DNA of 64,000 bases from Dermanyssus gallinae (Eukaryota > Arthropoda > Arachnida > Mesostigmata > Dermanyssidae): the NCBI GenBank assembly GCA_003439945.1, contig QVRM01006012.1, forward strand, positions 1 to 64,000, in the 5' to 3' direction. Below, piece by piece: positions 54,023-64,000 of the stretch. A program made the translations under genes and the position numbers. The stretch's first letter is position 1. Each line of letters begins with the position of its first letter. The notes below the pieces were generated by a model. The model had not been told where the DNA came from, did no database searches, and saw nothing but the letters and a program-made list of their open reading frames with translations.

Positions 54023-57000
54023 CTAAGGTCTTCTCTCGCTGTCTTCTCTCCAGCTTGCTACGGTAAACAGGAGAACCCAGTCAGGTGCAACCCCGGCACA
54101 GCTGAACAAATGCCTAGGTTCCGCTCTTTTTTTGCCCACTACGTCGTGAGTTTCATAGTGTAATTATTGCCTGCGTCATCGTCAACATTGACCACCTGTA
54201 CCACTGCATCATCTCGGCCACCCTAACCGCGCCTACTTGATCTTACTGTGTGCTTTCTTCTTTTGTGTGCACTACTCTGGTTGGTTCTATGGGGCGATAT
54301 GGGCCGATGCCACGAGGTGCCCACGTCAGTACCAGTTCCAACGTATGTCCGGGGCTCTATCTTTCTATCGACTTTTATGTACACTTTTTAGTACACCTAA
54401 ATACGGTCATCACAGTTTGACTTCACGTTTTGTTGTCGTTCAAATTTTCGTTCAATGGTGCTCATTGAGAGTAGATGATGGAGCACGACCGCTGTCGTCG
54501 GCAAAACCCTAAACGCCTCAACATCTGTCCGGTCCTCGGTGTATGAAAGGTATGTCTCTCCAGGCGATTCCAAGCCCGTTGGGGACACACGATAGTGTGC
54601 GGAATTAAAATGATATCGGTCGTTACGACGTTGCCGCACGGCAAACTAAGCACCGCAATGGTTTTCCCGTGCATTCTAAAAATGTCAAACCCGCTAAAGA
54701 TCCCGAATGACCAAATCGATTTCCTGTGGTTCGTTTGTTTGAAAATAACTCATCTTTCCAGTCCTGGTTGGTAGCTGCAGTGTACAACCAAGCCCCCAAA
54801 TTGGAGATTAGGTCATTTATTCTACTTTATAAACTGGTTGGATTTATCATAGATGTAAGTAAGGGCCTTACTAAGCTGCTAGGAAAAAAACACGAATATT
54901 GGCCACCTCGGCTGTAGCTTTTATTTAGTCCGACTTCCCTTTTTTAATAAAGAAATGTAAGCACTAATGCTTCTAACAGTAGATGCGATTCTTTACCATT
55001 ATACCGAGCGACGCCAAGTTTACAACAGCGTTTGGTCGTCTTTCTCAGTGAATTGCAATATTCTAAGTTTGTAGCGACTAAAAAGCACATGAAGATGAAA
55101 ATATCGGCAAACATAATTTGCAAATTCAACTAATGTAGATCGGACCATGTGGGCAAATTAGGCGTCCAATAGTAAAACCAACTAATCCGATCTATTATTT
55201 ACCATTGGCGCAAATTGTATTTATCACCAAAAGCAAGCATCTATTGCCAAAAAAAGCTAGTTGAGCAGTTGAAACGGGCAGTGCTCTTCAGTACGCTAAC
55301 AAGCAGGGTTTGGAGAATTAACAAAACTTTTCGAAAAACTAGCGCCAAAACACATGAGCAAACAAACAGCCAACAATTCGGTGGTAATGAAATTATTGTA
55401 CATAATAGACAGCAGCTTATTTATAAGCGGGCTTAGTGCATGTCTTAAGTAATATTCTAAAGCAGCAGCGTCTCGAAACATTTTGTAGATCAACAAGACG
55501 CATCAATTCACGGCAAGTCAGCAAGCATCAACAAGGTGAAAACGTTCAGCAGTGGCAAACTCGAGCTTTTTGTCGTTCAGGGGAATAATTTAAATTTCTT
55601 GCGAAATGTTTCCCTTGGCCCCGGCGAGCCCGGTTCGTTAGGGAGCAACATTACTGGTTAGTAATGTTAGAGTAAAAGACCTGTTACAACAGACAGGCAT
55701 GGGCACACAAAAAATCAATTGAGACACACATACACACACATCGTTGGCATTGGGTCGTGATGACAACGATTTCAAAGAATTCATTCTGATTCTTACCCCG
55801 TCCATTACGTTCAGGGTCATCAGCAGAACACGTTTGCTTCGAGATTTCGAGACAGTTCACAACAACGATGTCTCGAGAGCAGTCACGAATGTTTCACATA
55901 CGAATGTCACACAAACATCTGTTGTTGAGCGTGCGAATTGAACCATTAGATAGATTAGTGCGCGCATAGTGTACCAGAGGCGCAATTGCCGACAACACTG
56001 GCGCCGCGTGCATAAAATATGTTGCTGTATGCAGAAGGTTCTCCAATAAGGCTAGCTTCGATGCGCATGTATTGGCCGCTACGCGGCGCTGCGTACCATG
56101 TGGCGACTTGTTGTGAGACCGTGTGAGCGAGAGAAGTGAAAAGCAGTGCGACGGTGATAAAGAAAAAAAACTGGCCACGTGCTGGCGTGCCAATAAGCTA
56201 AACTAAATCTCTAAATAGTCAAACATTCGACGGCTGTGATCCTTGAGTTTGGTGTAGCTTTCGGTCTAGAGTTAAATCCAGCCAAATCTAGCGACATTGT
56301 TGGATTTGTTAATCGCGTGACGTAAACCCAAATACGCAGGTTACCATTTTAAATCACAAGCGCTTAGAGTGACGGCGTAAGCGAACTTGTTGAGACGTCT
56401 AGGGTTTCCCCAACAGTTCCTGTGGCGACGCCACGCTCACTGTCAGCGGCTATCATCAGATTTACCTCATTGGTTCCACCCATGAGGTCTTCCCCGATCT
56501 TCGAGCATTCTCTTGCCCGGCTACAAGGTGGTTGCCAAGGAAGATCTTGAACTACTAAGTGTGACAGTTTTTTGTTTTTTTATTCTAGGCTATCTCCCCT
56601 TTCCCTACGGGCGTGAAATTAGGTAGATAGATGGAAAGGTTTTATTATTCTCATTAATGGTTTACATTTGTACAGAGGTTCACAGCTCCTCAAAGCCATC
56701 AAAGGCTAGTGTGGAGTGTTGATGTTGCATGTCTTCTTATAATTGTATTTATTGTCATTATGATTATTATCGTGTTCGACTTACATTCGAGTAAGGTACC
56801 CAAATAGTATTGCTTAGCATTTTGTTTGAATATTGTAACGATGTTGCTGCTACGCTAAGTTACTGGGGATAGTAGACTCAGCCGGGCGGCTACTACAACA
56901 CGAGAGACTCAGGTACGATGAATGATGACACGGAACGTAGGTCTGGCGTAAAGCGTAACCGGGCAACGAATGGTGGTCGGCCATGCTGCCTCGGTCTATT

Positions 57001-57229
57001 TTATTCACTTAAGGTTCGCCGTAGCGTTCATATAGTAATAATGTTAAATGATAGAATCGAATCTTCTCGAACATTCAGCAACGGAAATTTCCACTCGTCC
57101 TCTTCGCTGATTGGTCGGTTTAAACTACGCATTATCATAACGTGCATTGTCTTTGGTCGGGTGGGATGACTTGTCGGCTTACTAACGCCGTCGATCATCG
57201 ACGGCGCCGTAGTTGGCTGTTCTGTTGTG
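54023..57229. other. No recognisable gene
   Basis: About 3.2 kb. An 80-codon minus frame (54397-54639) with GLESPGETYLSYTEDRTDVE and a 99-codon minus frame (55894-56193) are open but unidentified. Nothing else nameable was found. Confidence 0.45.
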
Positions 57230-57375
57230 TAGTTGTTATGTCTAACTTCGTCACAATATTGTTAAATAAGAGGTTGCGCGCACATCTGGGGAGAGCTCGT
57301 TCCAATATGTGGCACCGAGTTTTGATATAGCCGCGTCTATAATTAACATAATAGCTTTATTAACCGATGGTTGGT
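57230..57375 (-). pseudogene. LINE ORF2 extreme carboxyl end (CR1/Jockey group)
   Basis: The minus strand reads AAISKLGATYWNELSPDVRA then TSYLTIL, the G-x-x-x-W-N-x-L-P-x-x-I-R block that ends many CR1/Jockey-group ORF2 proteins. It may be the tail of Y or Z, left beyond the X insertion; the linking part is missing. Confidence 0.5.
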
Positions 57376-57427
57376 TTACAATATTGCGCGTACAGAGAAA
57401 GCACACATTCACATATACATATATTAA

Positions 57428-57736
57428 TCACGGTTCTAAAAGTCGAGTCAACGGAACTGCTCTATCGCATCGTTGAAGGTGATTTAAGTCGCACTGTCTC
57501 CCGCAAAGTTTGCACAAGCATAACGAGGAAATTCCATGGAACTTCTCTCGAATACAGATCTTCATGTGGAAGCCATGTACAGCAAATCGTGCAATTAGGT
57601 GTCTATTCTCATAGTTGCAGCGCTTCCATGAGGTACACGTCATTGCCTGGGTTTCATAAAAGAGCGGGTCAATGTCTGCCATCTTATTCTCCCATTCAGA
57701 CGTGTACTCGTTGAAAGCTGTCGTTTTCGGTAACAC
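57428..57736 (-). pseudogene. X ORF2 carboxyl end with cysteine knuckle
   Basis: FNEYTSEWENKMADIDPLFY, FAVHGFHMKICIREKFHG and CLCKLCGRQCDLNHLQRC; the last gives a C-x-C-x2-C ... H-x3-C knuckle equivalent to P1 CVCRLCSQACTKFHASAC. The closest relative in the window is the fragment at 24350-24755. Confidence 0.75.
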
Positions 57737-57825
57737 GTGCCTTTTTTGTAAATTCTCAACACATAGCGGAGTCGACGCCAGTAAATAGACTAATCTGTTG
57801 AGACTAGTGCGGTGGACTCTTGGTG

Positions 57826-57889
57826 GACCAAATCAAGGCCGCTTTTCTAAAAAAGGCGCTTTTTTTAGAAAAGCGGTATTGATTTGGTC
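57826..57889. repeat. Near-perfect 29-bp inverted repeat, 6-nt loop
   Basis: Arms 57826-57854 and 57861-57889 pair at 27 of 29 positions (core CCGCTTTTCTAAAAAA with its complement) around the spacer GGCGCT. It lies inside X coding sequence, where one arm encodes the expected ALDQINTAFLKK stretch and the other is its inverted copy. Confidence 0.9.
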
Positions 57890-57899
57890 AAGCGCCTTA

Positions 57900-58790
57900 A
57901 AGTTTAACATCGTTAGATTCGGCCATATCACCTGTATACCGTAAGAAGCAGTAGGCGCAATCTTCAGGTTAAAGAGATGAACGGCAACGTCCACTGATAG
58001 TTTATCTTGGATACTATGAAAGGACTGTAGTCCTTTCCGAATTCGTTCATTAATGTGCCTCGAGAAGTTCGTACCTCGAGACGAACATAACCCCTAAATA
58101 TGAGAAGTTGAGACAAATTCTATAGATTTTGAACCTAACCGTAGTTCGTCGATTCCAGCCAATTTCCCTCCACGTCTAAACTTCATTGCCTTTGTTTTAT
58201 CGATATAGCTGCGAGTGCCGACTCCGTATCTCTTCAGGAAGGTCTCTCACCAGCACCGAAAACAGCAGTAACTTGCAAGTAATAACTTGTCCTTCCTGTA
58301 AAATGCCTTTAATGAGCTCCAATATATTCAATGAGATCCCGCAAAAAGCCAGCTTGTCAAGTATAATTGTTCGTGCGGCCGTATCAAAGGCCTCTTTAAA
58401 ATCTACAAATACAGCAAATAGATAAGCCCCTTTCGTTCGCAGTGCCCGTTGTATCGAATTTAGAAGTACAGCACATGCTGTCATTGTTGACCGGCCCGTT
58501 CTAAAGCCATGTTGTTGCTCCGGCAGCTTTTTGTTAATCTCAAGAAAATGTTCTAATTGACGGGTTAGGATAGCCGATAGAAGTTTGTAGATTGCGCCCT
58601 TCTCGGTAAGACGACGGTGCCAACGGATCTCCTTTTCCTTTAGGGATAATGCTAAGAAGACTGGTTTTCCATTCCGAGGGTAGTTGGACCGTTTTCATCA
58701 CCTCGTTAAAAAGTCTGGTAAAACAAGGCGCAAGGTGAATCGCTTGCTTGAGATGCTCATTTGTGACTAAATCAAGCCCCGGGGGCTTCC
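57900..58790 (-). pseudogene. X reverse transcriptase, palm deleted
   Basis: Frame 58484-58197 gives motif A FVDFKEAFDTAARTIILDKL preceded by an HGFRTGRST-type block near 58500. After QEGQVITC it jumps to LLLFSVLVRDLPEEIRSRHS and then to a KTKAMKFRRGGKLAGIDEL-type stretch in broken frames. Motif C is absent, and stops and frameshifts are frequent. Confidence 0.7.
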
Positions 58791-58993
58791 CGGACTTTCA
58801 TTATTGAGTCGATAACTTCAGAATTGCTAAAAGGCCGCGACAGGGCTTGACGGGCTTCAGTGACGCGCTCGTCCCACACTGACATTACCACAGGAGCGCA
58901 GCTCGGAACGGTCATGGCACTAGCAAACATTTGACGGAAATGAGCATTTAGAATGTCATGTGGGATAGGACACGCAGTAACGCGCCTCTCTGT

Positions 58994-60040
58994 CTACAGC
59001 CACTTATGAGGTCGCTGTTGCGCTTCTAGGAGCAGCTTGCATTGTTTTCGTTCTTCATATTCCTTTATGGCGTTCTTTACAACTCTTTTATAGACACGAC
59101 TTAATCTAGTATGAAAATACGTCATCTCCGGGCGGATTTTTGCTAAAATGTATGCTTGAATCATATAATGTTTGCAAGAAGCGCACTCCTGATTGTACCA
59201 TGGAGCGTGCTTTCTGTTTGTTCGCTTGCTTTCTGTTTGTTGCTTTAGCCGAGCGCTACCAGTAATGGCACTTCGAATGCTGGTGGCATAGGATTCCACA
59301 TTGATCACGGTTGGCATTGGGTATATGCTTCGCGAAGTAACAGTCAAAAGGCTGAGATTCAGATTGCGACTTAGAGAAGGCCGCCCGCGATCTGTAAATT
59401 GCGGTTGAATTTATATTTCCATTGCAACGGGTAGGTGCCACCTTGCACCGAACGCCAGAGTCTTCTCCTGCACGCCCCTGTACTTGACATTACATGGGTT
59501 AGCATTTGTGGCGAAAATGTCGATCGTAGATTGTCCGTGAGGCGCGACGAAAGTCGAATCTTCAGCTGTAGATATAACCCACATACTGCAAGATGCCAAG
59601 GCGTTAAGTAGTGATACCGTTCTTATACATCTTGGTTTGTTAAGCCGACAGTTGAGATCACCGCATAGTACAGTCACTTTGTGTAAGTCCACCATGTCAA
59701 GGCATAGTACTAATTTCTCCAGCAGTGTTTAAATGGCTTCTGAAGGACTTGAAAATATTGCAATGACGTTGATGGCGGTTCCTGTTAGGACTACGCAGTT
59801 ATCCTCTTTGTAGCATGTTTTTGCGCCAGCGAGCTTGCTGTTAAACAACACTGCAACTCCCCCACTTGTTCTGCCCGGTCCCTCTGTTTGTACACCCAGG
59901 CATTCTGTTATACACCAACTTGGAACGACTGTAGGTTTGGTGGCCCATGTCTCAGTAAGGACCAACACGTCATACTGCTCAGCTAAAGGAAGAAGTGGGT
60001 AACTTGATTTAATGCCTTCACAGTTCCATTGAAGGAATTT
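58994..60040 (-). pseudogene. X AP-endonuclease and linker, atypical last block
   Basis: Blocks in order: LQWNCEGIKSSYPLL (about 60030), VLVLTETWATKPT, SGGVAVLFNS, VLCGDLNCRLNKP, GQSTIDIFATNA and FGARWHLPVAMEI. The final block has W-H where S-D-H is usual. Internal stop near 59730. The linker frame 59347-58994 has HAPWYNQECASCKHYMIQAY and leads towards the RT. Confidence 0.75.
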
Positions 60041-60109
60041 AAGTAGCGATCTCTTGTCTTGAGTATGTTGCGGTTGTTTTTGTACTGGTGCGTTTGTTAC
60101 TGCTGAGCA

Positions 60110-60600
60110 AGCCGGTCACGAGCCTCCAAGAGGCCTGTCGCGCTTGCTCGTCTTTACACCTTGGTTACATGATAGCGTGCAAAGTGCATCGCGCAAGGAA
60201 GCTTTAATAGAGTGTTGCAAGGTTTTTTCAAGGGAAGTAGCTCCAGTGGCTTTGCTCAAGTCACCACCCATCCCTCCTGCGGTTGCCCTACAGAGCAGAG
60301 AGGGAAACAACTTTTCAAATACACTGGTTGCCGCTGTTTGAACCGCTTCGATGATACACGGGCAACCTTGTCTAGTAAACCCTATACAAGATCTGCAGCT
60401 ATGTCCATTGAGGGCAACGCTTTTTTGCTCTTTTCCACAGGTTTCAACTTTGACCGTCCAACTTCTTGAGTGTTCATTGCGTCGTTGTTCACCTTCGTAC
60501 CATTATTTACCACAGATGACCAGCTGCGCTTCGAAAATTTATCAGACGGTTGAAGGTATTCTATGGGGGCGCAAAGTGGTAGAGTTTTGATACTGAGAAT
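60110..60600 (-). pseudogene. X ORF1 carboxyl remnant
   Basis: From about 60590 the minus strand reads PSDKFSKRSWSSVVNNGTKV, KLKPVEKSKKALPSMDIAAD, then in a second frame MFPSLLCRATAGGMGG and TSLEKTLQHSIKASLRDALC. Hydrophilic, followed within about 70 bp by the endonuclease start; assignment as ORF1 rests on position. The first part is fused in frame to the end of the Y RT. Confidence 0.45.
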
Positions 60601-61690
60601 ATTTATATTGGCTCTAAACCAATCTGAGAGTCCCTTAAGGTCTTCTTTAATCATCTGTTCTACCTCTTGTGGGAAATCGCCGACAAGAAGAGCTGTATTA
60701 TCACCAGCAAATAGGGTCAGTCGGCCGTGTTTTGGTACTTCAAATATATCGTTGATAAATATATTAAACAGCAGTGGGCCGTCCATACTCCCTTGAGCCA
60801 CTTTAACTGATATGTTCTTGACATCTGAAAACTTCTGCCCAATCTGTACCATTTGTTGTCTCTCTGACATAAAAGAACGTGCCCACGATTGAAGACGTTT
60901 GTCAGCTCTATGGACACCTAGTTTGGTAATTAAAATATTGATGTCGACGGTATCACACGCCTTCCTCAAGTCAACAAAGAGAGCAGCAACCGTATTTTTC
61001 TTTTCAAGACTTTGACGGACGTCATGAAAGCTCATAACAAGGACAGTGATGGACATTTTAGGGCGGAATCCAAACTGTCGGCGACTGAGTACATTGTGTT
61101 GTCCAAGATGGTCCCTAAGTTGTTCGATTGCGCATTTCTCAAATATCTTAGTGATTGGGGCCGGCATGCTGACTGGACGGTACTTTTCTTTTGCGGGCCT
61201 GTCACCAAATTTAAGAAGCGGGATAACGCGATATAATTTAAGCGCTCTGGGGTATTCTTCGACCGCAATTGACAAATTTATCAGATAGTATACGGGGTCA
61301 GCAAGAACATCGGCTGCTCTTTGCAATACCTGGGATGGAATTTGCTCAGGTGCAACAGAGCATATCTTTGTTTTGCGTAAAAGATGTGCAATCCTTAGAG
61401 TAAGGACCGGCTGAAATGAGATCTCTGTTGCTCCACGAGGAAAATTCTCAGATAATACATATCTATCAGAGCATTCCGTATCGGCAGTCACACACGTCGA
61501 GTAATATTGATTAAACGTGTTTGCCACTGTGGTCTCATTGGACACCATATTATCTCCTACGTTGAGTTTCACACACTTTTTTTCCGGTAGGCCACCTTGA
61601 ACAGGTCTAATGGCACTCCAGAGATTTCTCCTATCCTGAATGATCTCCAAATGATGCTTAAGCCTTGCCTGAGCCAGTTTTTTAATATTT
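60590..61690 (-). pseudogene. LINE 'Y' reverse transcriptase (CR1/Jockey group) with AGD in place of ADD
   Basis: Open from 61650 through the RT: linker with VGDNMVSNETTVANTFNQYY, EKYRPVSMPAPITKIFEKC, FGFRPKMSITVLVM, motif A LFVDLRKACDTVDINIL, motif B VKVAQGSMDGPLLFNIF, and motif C LFAGDNTALLV at about 60690-60715. The first Asp of the catalytic pair is Gly (GGT at 60703-60705), and the P-Q-G-S of motif B is A-Q-G-S, so the enzyme is expected to be dead although the frame is open. The 422-codon frame (60382-61650) only ends after crossing into X. 5' truncated; it joins Z at about 61690. Confidence 0.85.
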
Positions 61691-62110
61691 TGGACACAGT
61701 CTACCAGACTTATGGGACGGTAGCTGGCGGGTAGTTTTTTTTATCGCCTTTTGTTTTGCAAAGCAGAGTCACAAACGAGGCCCTGAGACGTGTGGGGAAG
61801 GTACCTGAGGAGAAAGAGAGATTCACAATTTTTGTAAGGGGACTGACAATAGAGAACGCCGTCAATTTAAACAGTTTTCCGGGCATCCCCATAGGTCCAC
61901 AGCTCCAGCTCGCTTTTTGTTTGATTAGGAGTCAATGAGCCTCAGAGTCTGTCACTGAACAGAATTACAGCAGACCTTGCTGGTCCATAGATCTGTAAAA
62001 ATAGGTGATAAGTCACCGTCTAGGCAGAGAGACGCAACTGTAGCCGAATTTACTGTTGCGAAGTGTCGATTGAGCTCATCTGTAATTTCTTGTGGATCAG
62101 TAACAGGCCG
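61690..62110 (-). pseudogene. Z RT fingers fragment
   Basis: Broken frames 62164-61952 and 61892-61710 give VTDPQEITDELNRHFATVNS, MGMPGKLFKLTAFSIVSPL, NLSFSSGTFPTRLRAS and LCKTKGDKKNY, the usual path from linker to the K-K-G-D ... N-Y-R-P-I block. RT stops at about 61690 where Y begins, so motifs A to C of Z are not seen. Confidence 0.65.
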
Positions 62111-62111
62111 A

Positions 62112-63130
62112 TCAGGAGATACAGTCAAGCAGAAGGCAGTCTCTGGAGCGGTTATGTCTACCACATGTTTTATTAATGAAATTCCAGAGATTTTTTTGTG
62201 TCACTACGCAACGTCTCCTCAATTTTGTCCTATAAAAGGCAATTCTAGCGGCAAATAAGCCATGTTGATACCGCCTACGGCTATCTAGATATAACAGTTT
62301 ACTCTTGGGGGAATTAACCTTTTTATGCCTCCGATACATTTTGTTGGCGGAGCCTCCGCAGTCTAGGAGAAAATGAAAATTATCTATTTGGTGCGCAGTC
62401 TCCGCGAGTTTTGGTACGCAACGGAAACGAGGATTCATAGAGGTTGAGAACCTGAGGCGATTTGCTCTCCACACCGTCCTCATATATGAAAACACAAAAA
62501 GGAAAGTAATCAGAAAAATCAAGGTATCGAGCACCGCTGGTTGGACAATAGAAAAACTAGAGCAGTTACGAACTGCCATATGGTCGATACAGGTGCCGGA
62601 CAGTGGTCGTGTAACACGATCAATAAGATGAACCATATCTCTGCTAGAAAATAAAGAGATATAATCTGAGAGCGGCGGGTCAGCCAGGAGATTTAAATTA
62701 GCATCACCAAGAGCTACCACACGGAAATGAGGAACTTCTGGGCAAAATGTCGTCCAATATATTGAGCAGAGCTTCTTTGTGGACAACACTGCTCGAGTAG
62801 AAGCCGATGATATAGCCCTCGAAGTCCATATGTTTTTAATATGAATACGTACAGCTTTCACGTTGCCATTGTCGCTACTCAGCGCAAAACATGAAAGAAC
62901 CCTGCAGGTAGAACGAACAAAAATTCCAACTCCGCCTCTGGGCTGGATCACATTTCGGTTTGACACGGATAAGTCAAAACCATCAATTGAGTAGGCCGGG
63001 ATATCAACATCCTTAAGCCATGTCTCGCTAACAACCGCAGTATCGATATGGGACCGCTCCTCACTGAGAAAACTACTCAAATTCTCTAACCGACCCGGTC
63101 TTGTTTATTCCCATTTTGTCTGCATTTAGA
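62112..63130 (-). pseudogene. Z AP-endonuclease
   Basis: A 322-codon frame (63080-62112), preceded in another frame by a VIMHLNADKMG-type start block near 63110. Blocks: AVVSETWLKDVDIPAYSIDG, PRGGVGIFVRST, VALGDANLNLLADPPL and GTCIDHMAVRN. The expected S-D-H block is not clearly seen, since the region around AVLDTLIFLITF is decayed or shifted. A lysine/arginine-rich linker follows. It is relatively well preserved but interrupted before the RT. Confidence 0.75.
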
Positions 63131-63488
63131 TGCATAATCACACATTTGCTATTATTTGGGTGGAGATTGTGTCACTCTTCACAGACGCGAATATTCCTGT
63201 TTTTTAGAGAGTCACTGTAAATATGGGTAAACATGACTTCAGTGGCGATAAAATATAAAACTTAAGTTATGTAGGTAAACTATACCAAATCAAACTGTTT
63301 AAACACTGATTAAAGTAGAAGGATTGCGCCGAGCAGCTTCTTCAAGTAGGATGCGGCCTTCGGACATACAGCTTTGGGAACTTGCAAAACGGGTTTCAGT
63401 GCAGAGAGAGCAGAATTCAGAGTCGAAGCGGTCCTTAACGAGGAACTAGATAGTTTACTTTTGGTGAACGTCTTCGGTTTTCGCAACT

Positions 63489-64000
63489 CTAATAAACGCT
63501 TCGTACTAGATACAGTTGCTTTGTTAGGAATGGCAGAGACGCCCGGCAGATTAACACGCAGTTAGGGCCAACTGCGTTCTCGACGACTAACGAGCGAACT
63601 ACCGCAGCATATGTAGGCGTTGCCGAAGGAGCTGTGGCAAATGTTGATTGAGAGGCCTCGTGAGTGTCCAAGGAAGGGTTTGAATCAGCCAAGTTAAGAA
63701 CCTTCAGCGTTTTGACGTTGGGAATTTCCTGACGAATTTGTTGCTTGAGTCGGCACTCCATCAGGGCCTTACGTTTCTCGATTTCAAGAAGATTTGAAGA
63801 ATGTAGGCCTCTACAATTTACGCAGTTTGGTGCATTGCGACAACTTTCCATAAGATGGGCAATTTGCCCACACTGTTTGCACGCGGGATCACTGCAGCAA
63901 TTAGCAGTTTAGTCTTAAGCACTTAAAGCATGTAGTAGCGGCCCCTGCATAAATAGTGACCTTATGCGTTCTGAAGCCCAGAAACACCTCTGACGGCGGT
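63489..64000 (-). pseudogene. Z ORF1 (gag-like) end with zinc knuckles, runs off the window
   Basis: The minus strand reads SEVFLGFRTHKVTIYAGAAT, then C-F-K-C, then CKQCGQIAHLMESC (a CX2CX4HX4C knuckle at about 63889-63848), then NCVNCRGLHSSN. This run (a V-x-G-F-R-x-H-x-V strand followed by three cysteine clusters) is that of Jockey-group ORF1 proteins. One frameshift is needed near 63900. The downstream frame continues to 63489. The amino part lies beyond the right edge. Confidence 0.7.

Larger units (their letters stand above)
57380..60600 (-). mobile_element. LINE 'X', P clade, RT core deleted
   Basis: Minus-strand element with the end of ORF1 (about 60590-60110), endonuclease (about 60040-59400), linker (59347-58994), RT pieces and a carboxyl knuckle (57736-57428). 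An AATAAA lies at the 3' end near 57360. W-N-C-E-G, the atypical G-A-R-W-H-L-P-V block and the tail (HGFHMKICIR) place it with P1 and P2. The RT palm between motif A and the K-T-K-A-M-K-F block is missing, so YADD is gone. It joins Y at about 60590, which suggests that X went into Y. Confidence 0.75.

Overview
This is eukaryotic nuclear DNA, very gene-poor and AT-rich, and mostly built of decayed transposable elements. Three copies of a tRNA-derived SINE, many non-LTR retrotransposons (LINEs) of several clades, Tc1/mariner relics and the small fraction of possible host exons suggest an arthropod, most likely a tick or other chelicerate. That assignment is inference: no rRNA, mitochondrial or single-copy marker gene is present. 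No prokaryotic operon, CRISPR array, rRNA or functional tRNA gene was found.

Layout. 1-5.6 kb: two R1/I-group LINE relics around an (ATT)n tract. 5.6-9.2 kb: no recognisable gene. 9.2-12.2 kb: an R1-group LINE keeping zinc-knuckle ORF1, the start of its endonuclease and a readable reverse transcriptase (RT). 12.5-21.2 kb: LINE fragments, then a long LINE ('E') whose ORF1 has an esterase-like stretch, split by a 2-kb CR1/Jockey-group insertion with a 644-codon open RT frame. 21.5-25.2 kb: mariner relic, SINE, a CD36-like host exon on the minus strand, a 407-bp MITE with TA target duplications, a second transposase scrap and two LINE tails. 25.3-27.1 kb: a compound LINE unit repeated at 48.3-50.2 kb. 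27.6-31.0 kb: a nearly intact LINE ('P1', minus strand) bounded by a 21-bp target duplication and broken by one stop. 31.7-33.1 kb: two phase-compatible candidate exons of a host gene. 37.9 kb: best SINE copy. 39.8-43.6 kb: second P-clade LINE ('P2') with its 3' part inverted. 45.6-47.1 kb: a recent R1-group insertion with a perfect 16-bp target duplication inside another RT relic. 47.9-50.2 kb: second compound copy. 52-54 kb: RT scraps, SINE, a 4 x 41-bp tandem array and a second copy of the 16-18 kb CR1-type LINE. 57.2-64 kb: three adjacent or nested minus-strand LINEs (X, Y, Z).

How the parts relate. There is no shared pathway; the window records successive retrotransposition, nesting and decay. 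Possible host content is limited to the CD36-like exon, the two-exon acidic candidate near 32-33 kb and a few unassigned open frames. The most unusual points are the P-clade LINEs, whose AP-endonuclease lacks the usual Ser-Asp before the catalytic His, the inverted P2 copy, the compound R1-type unit, and the MITE that abuts a transposase remnant.
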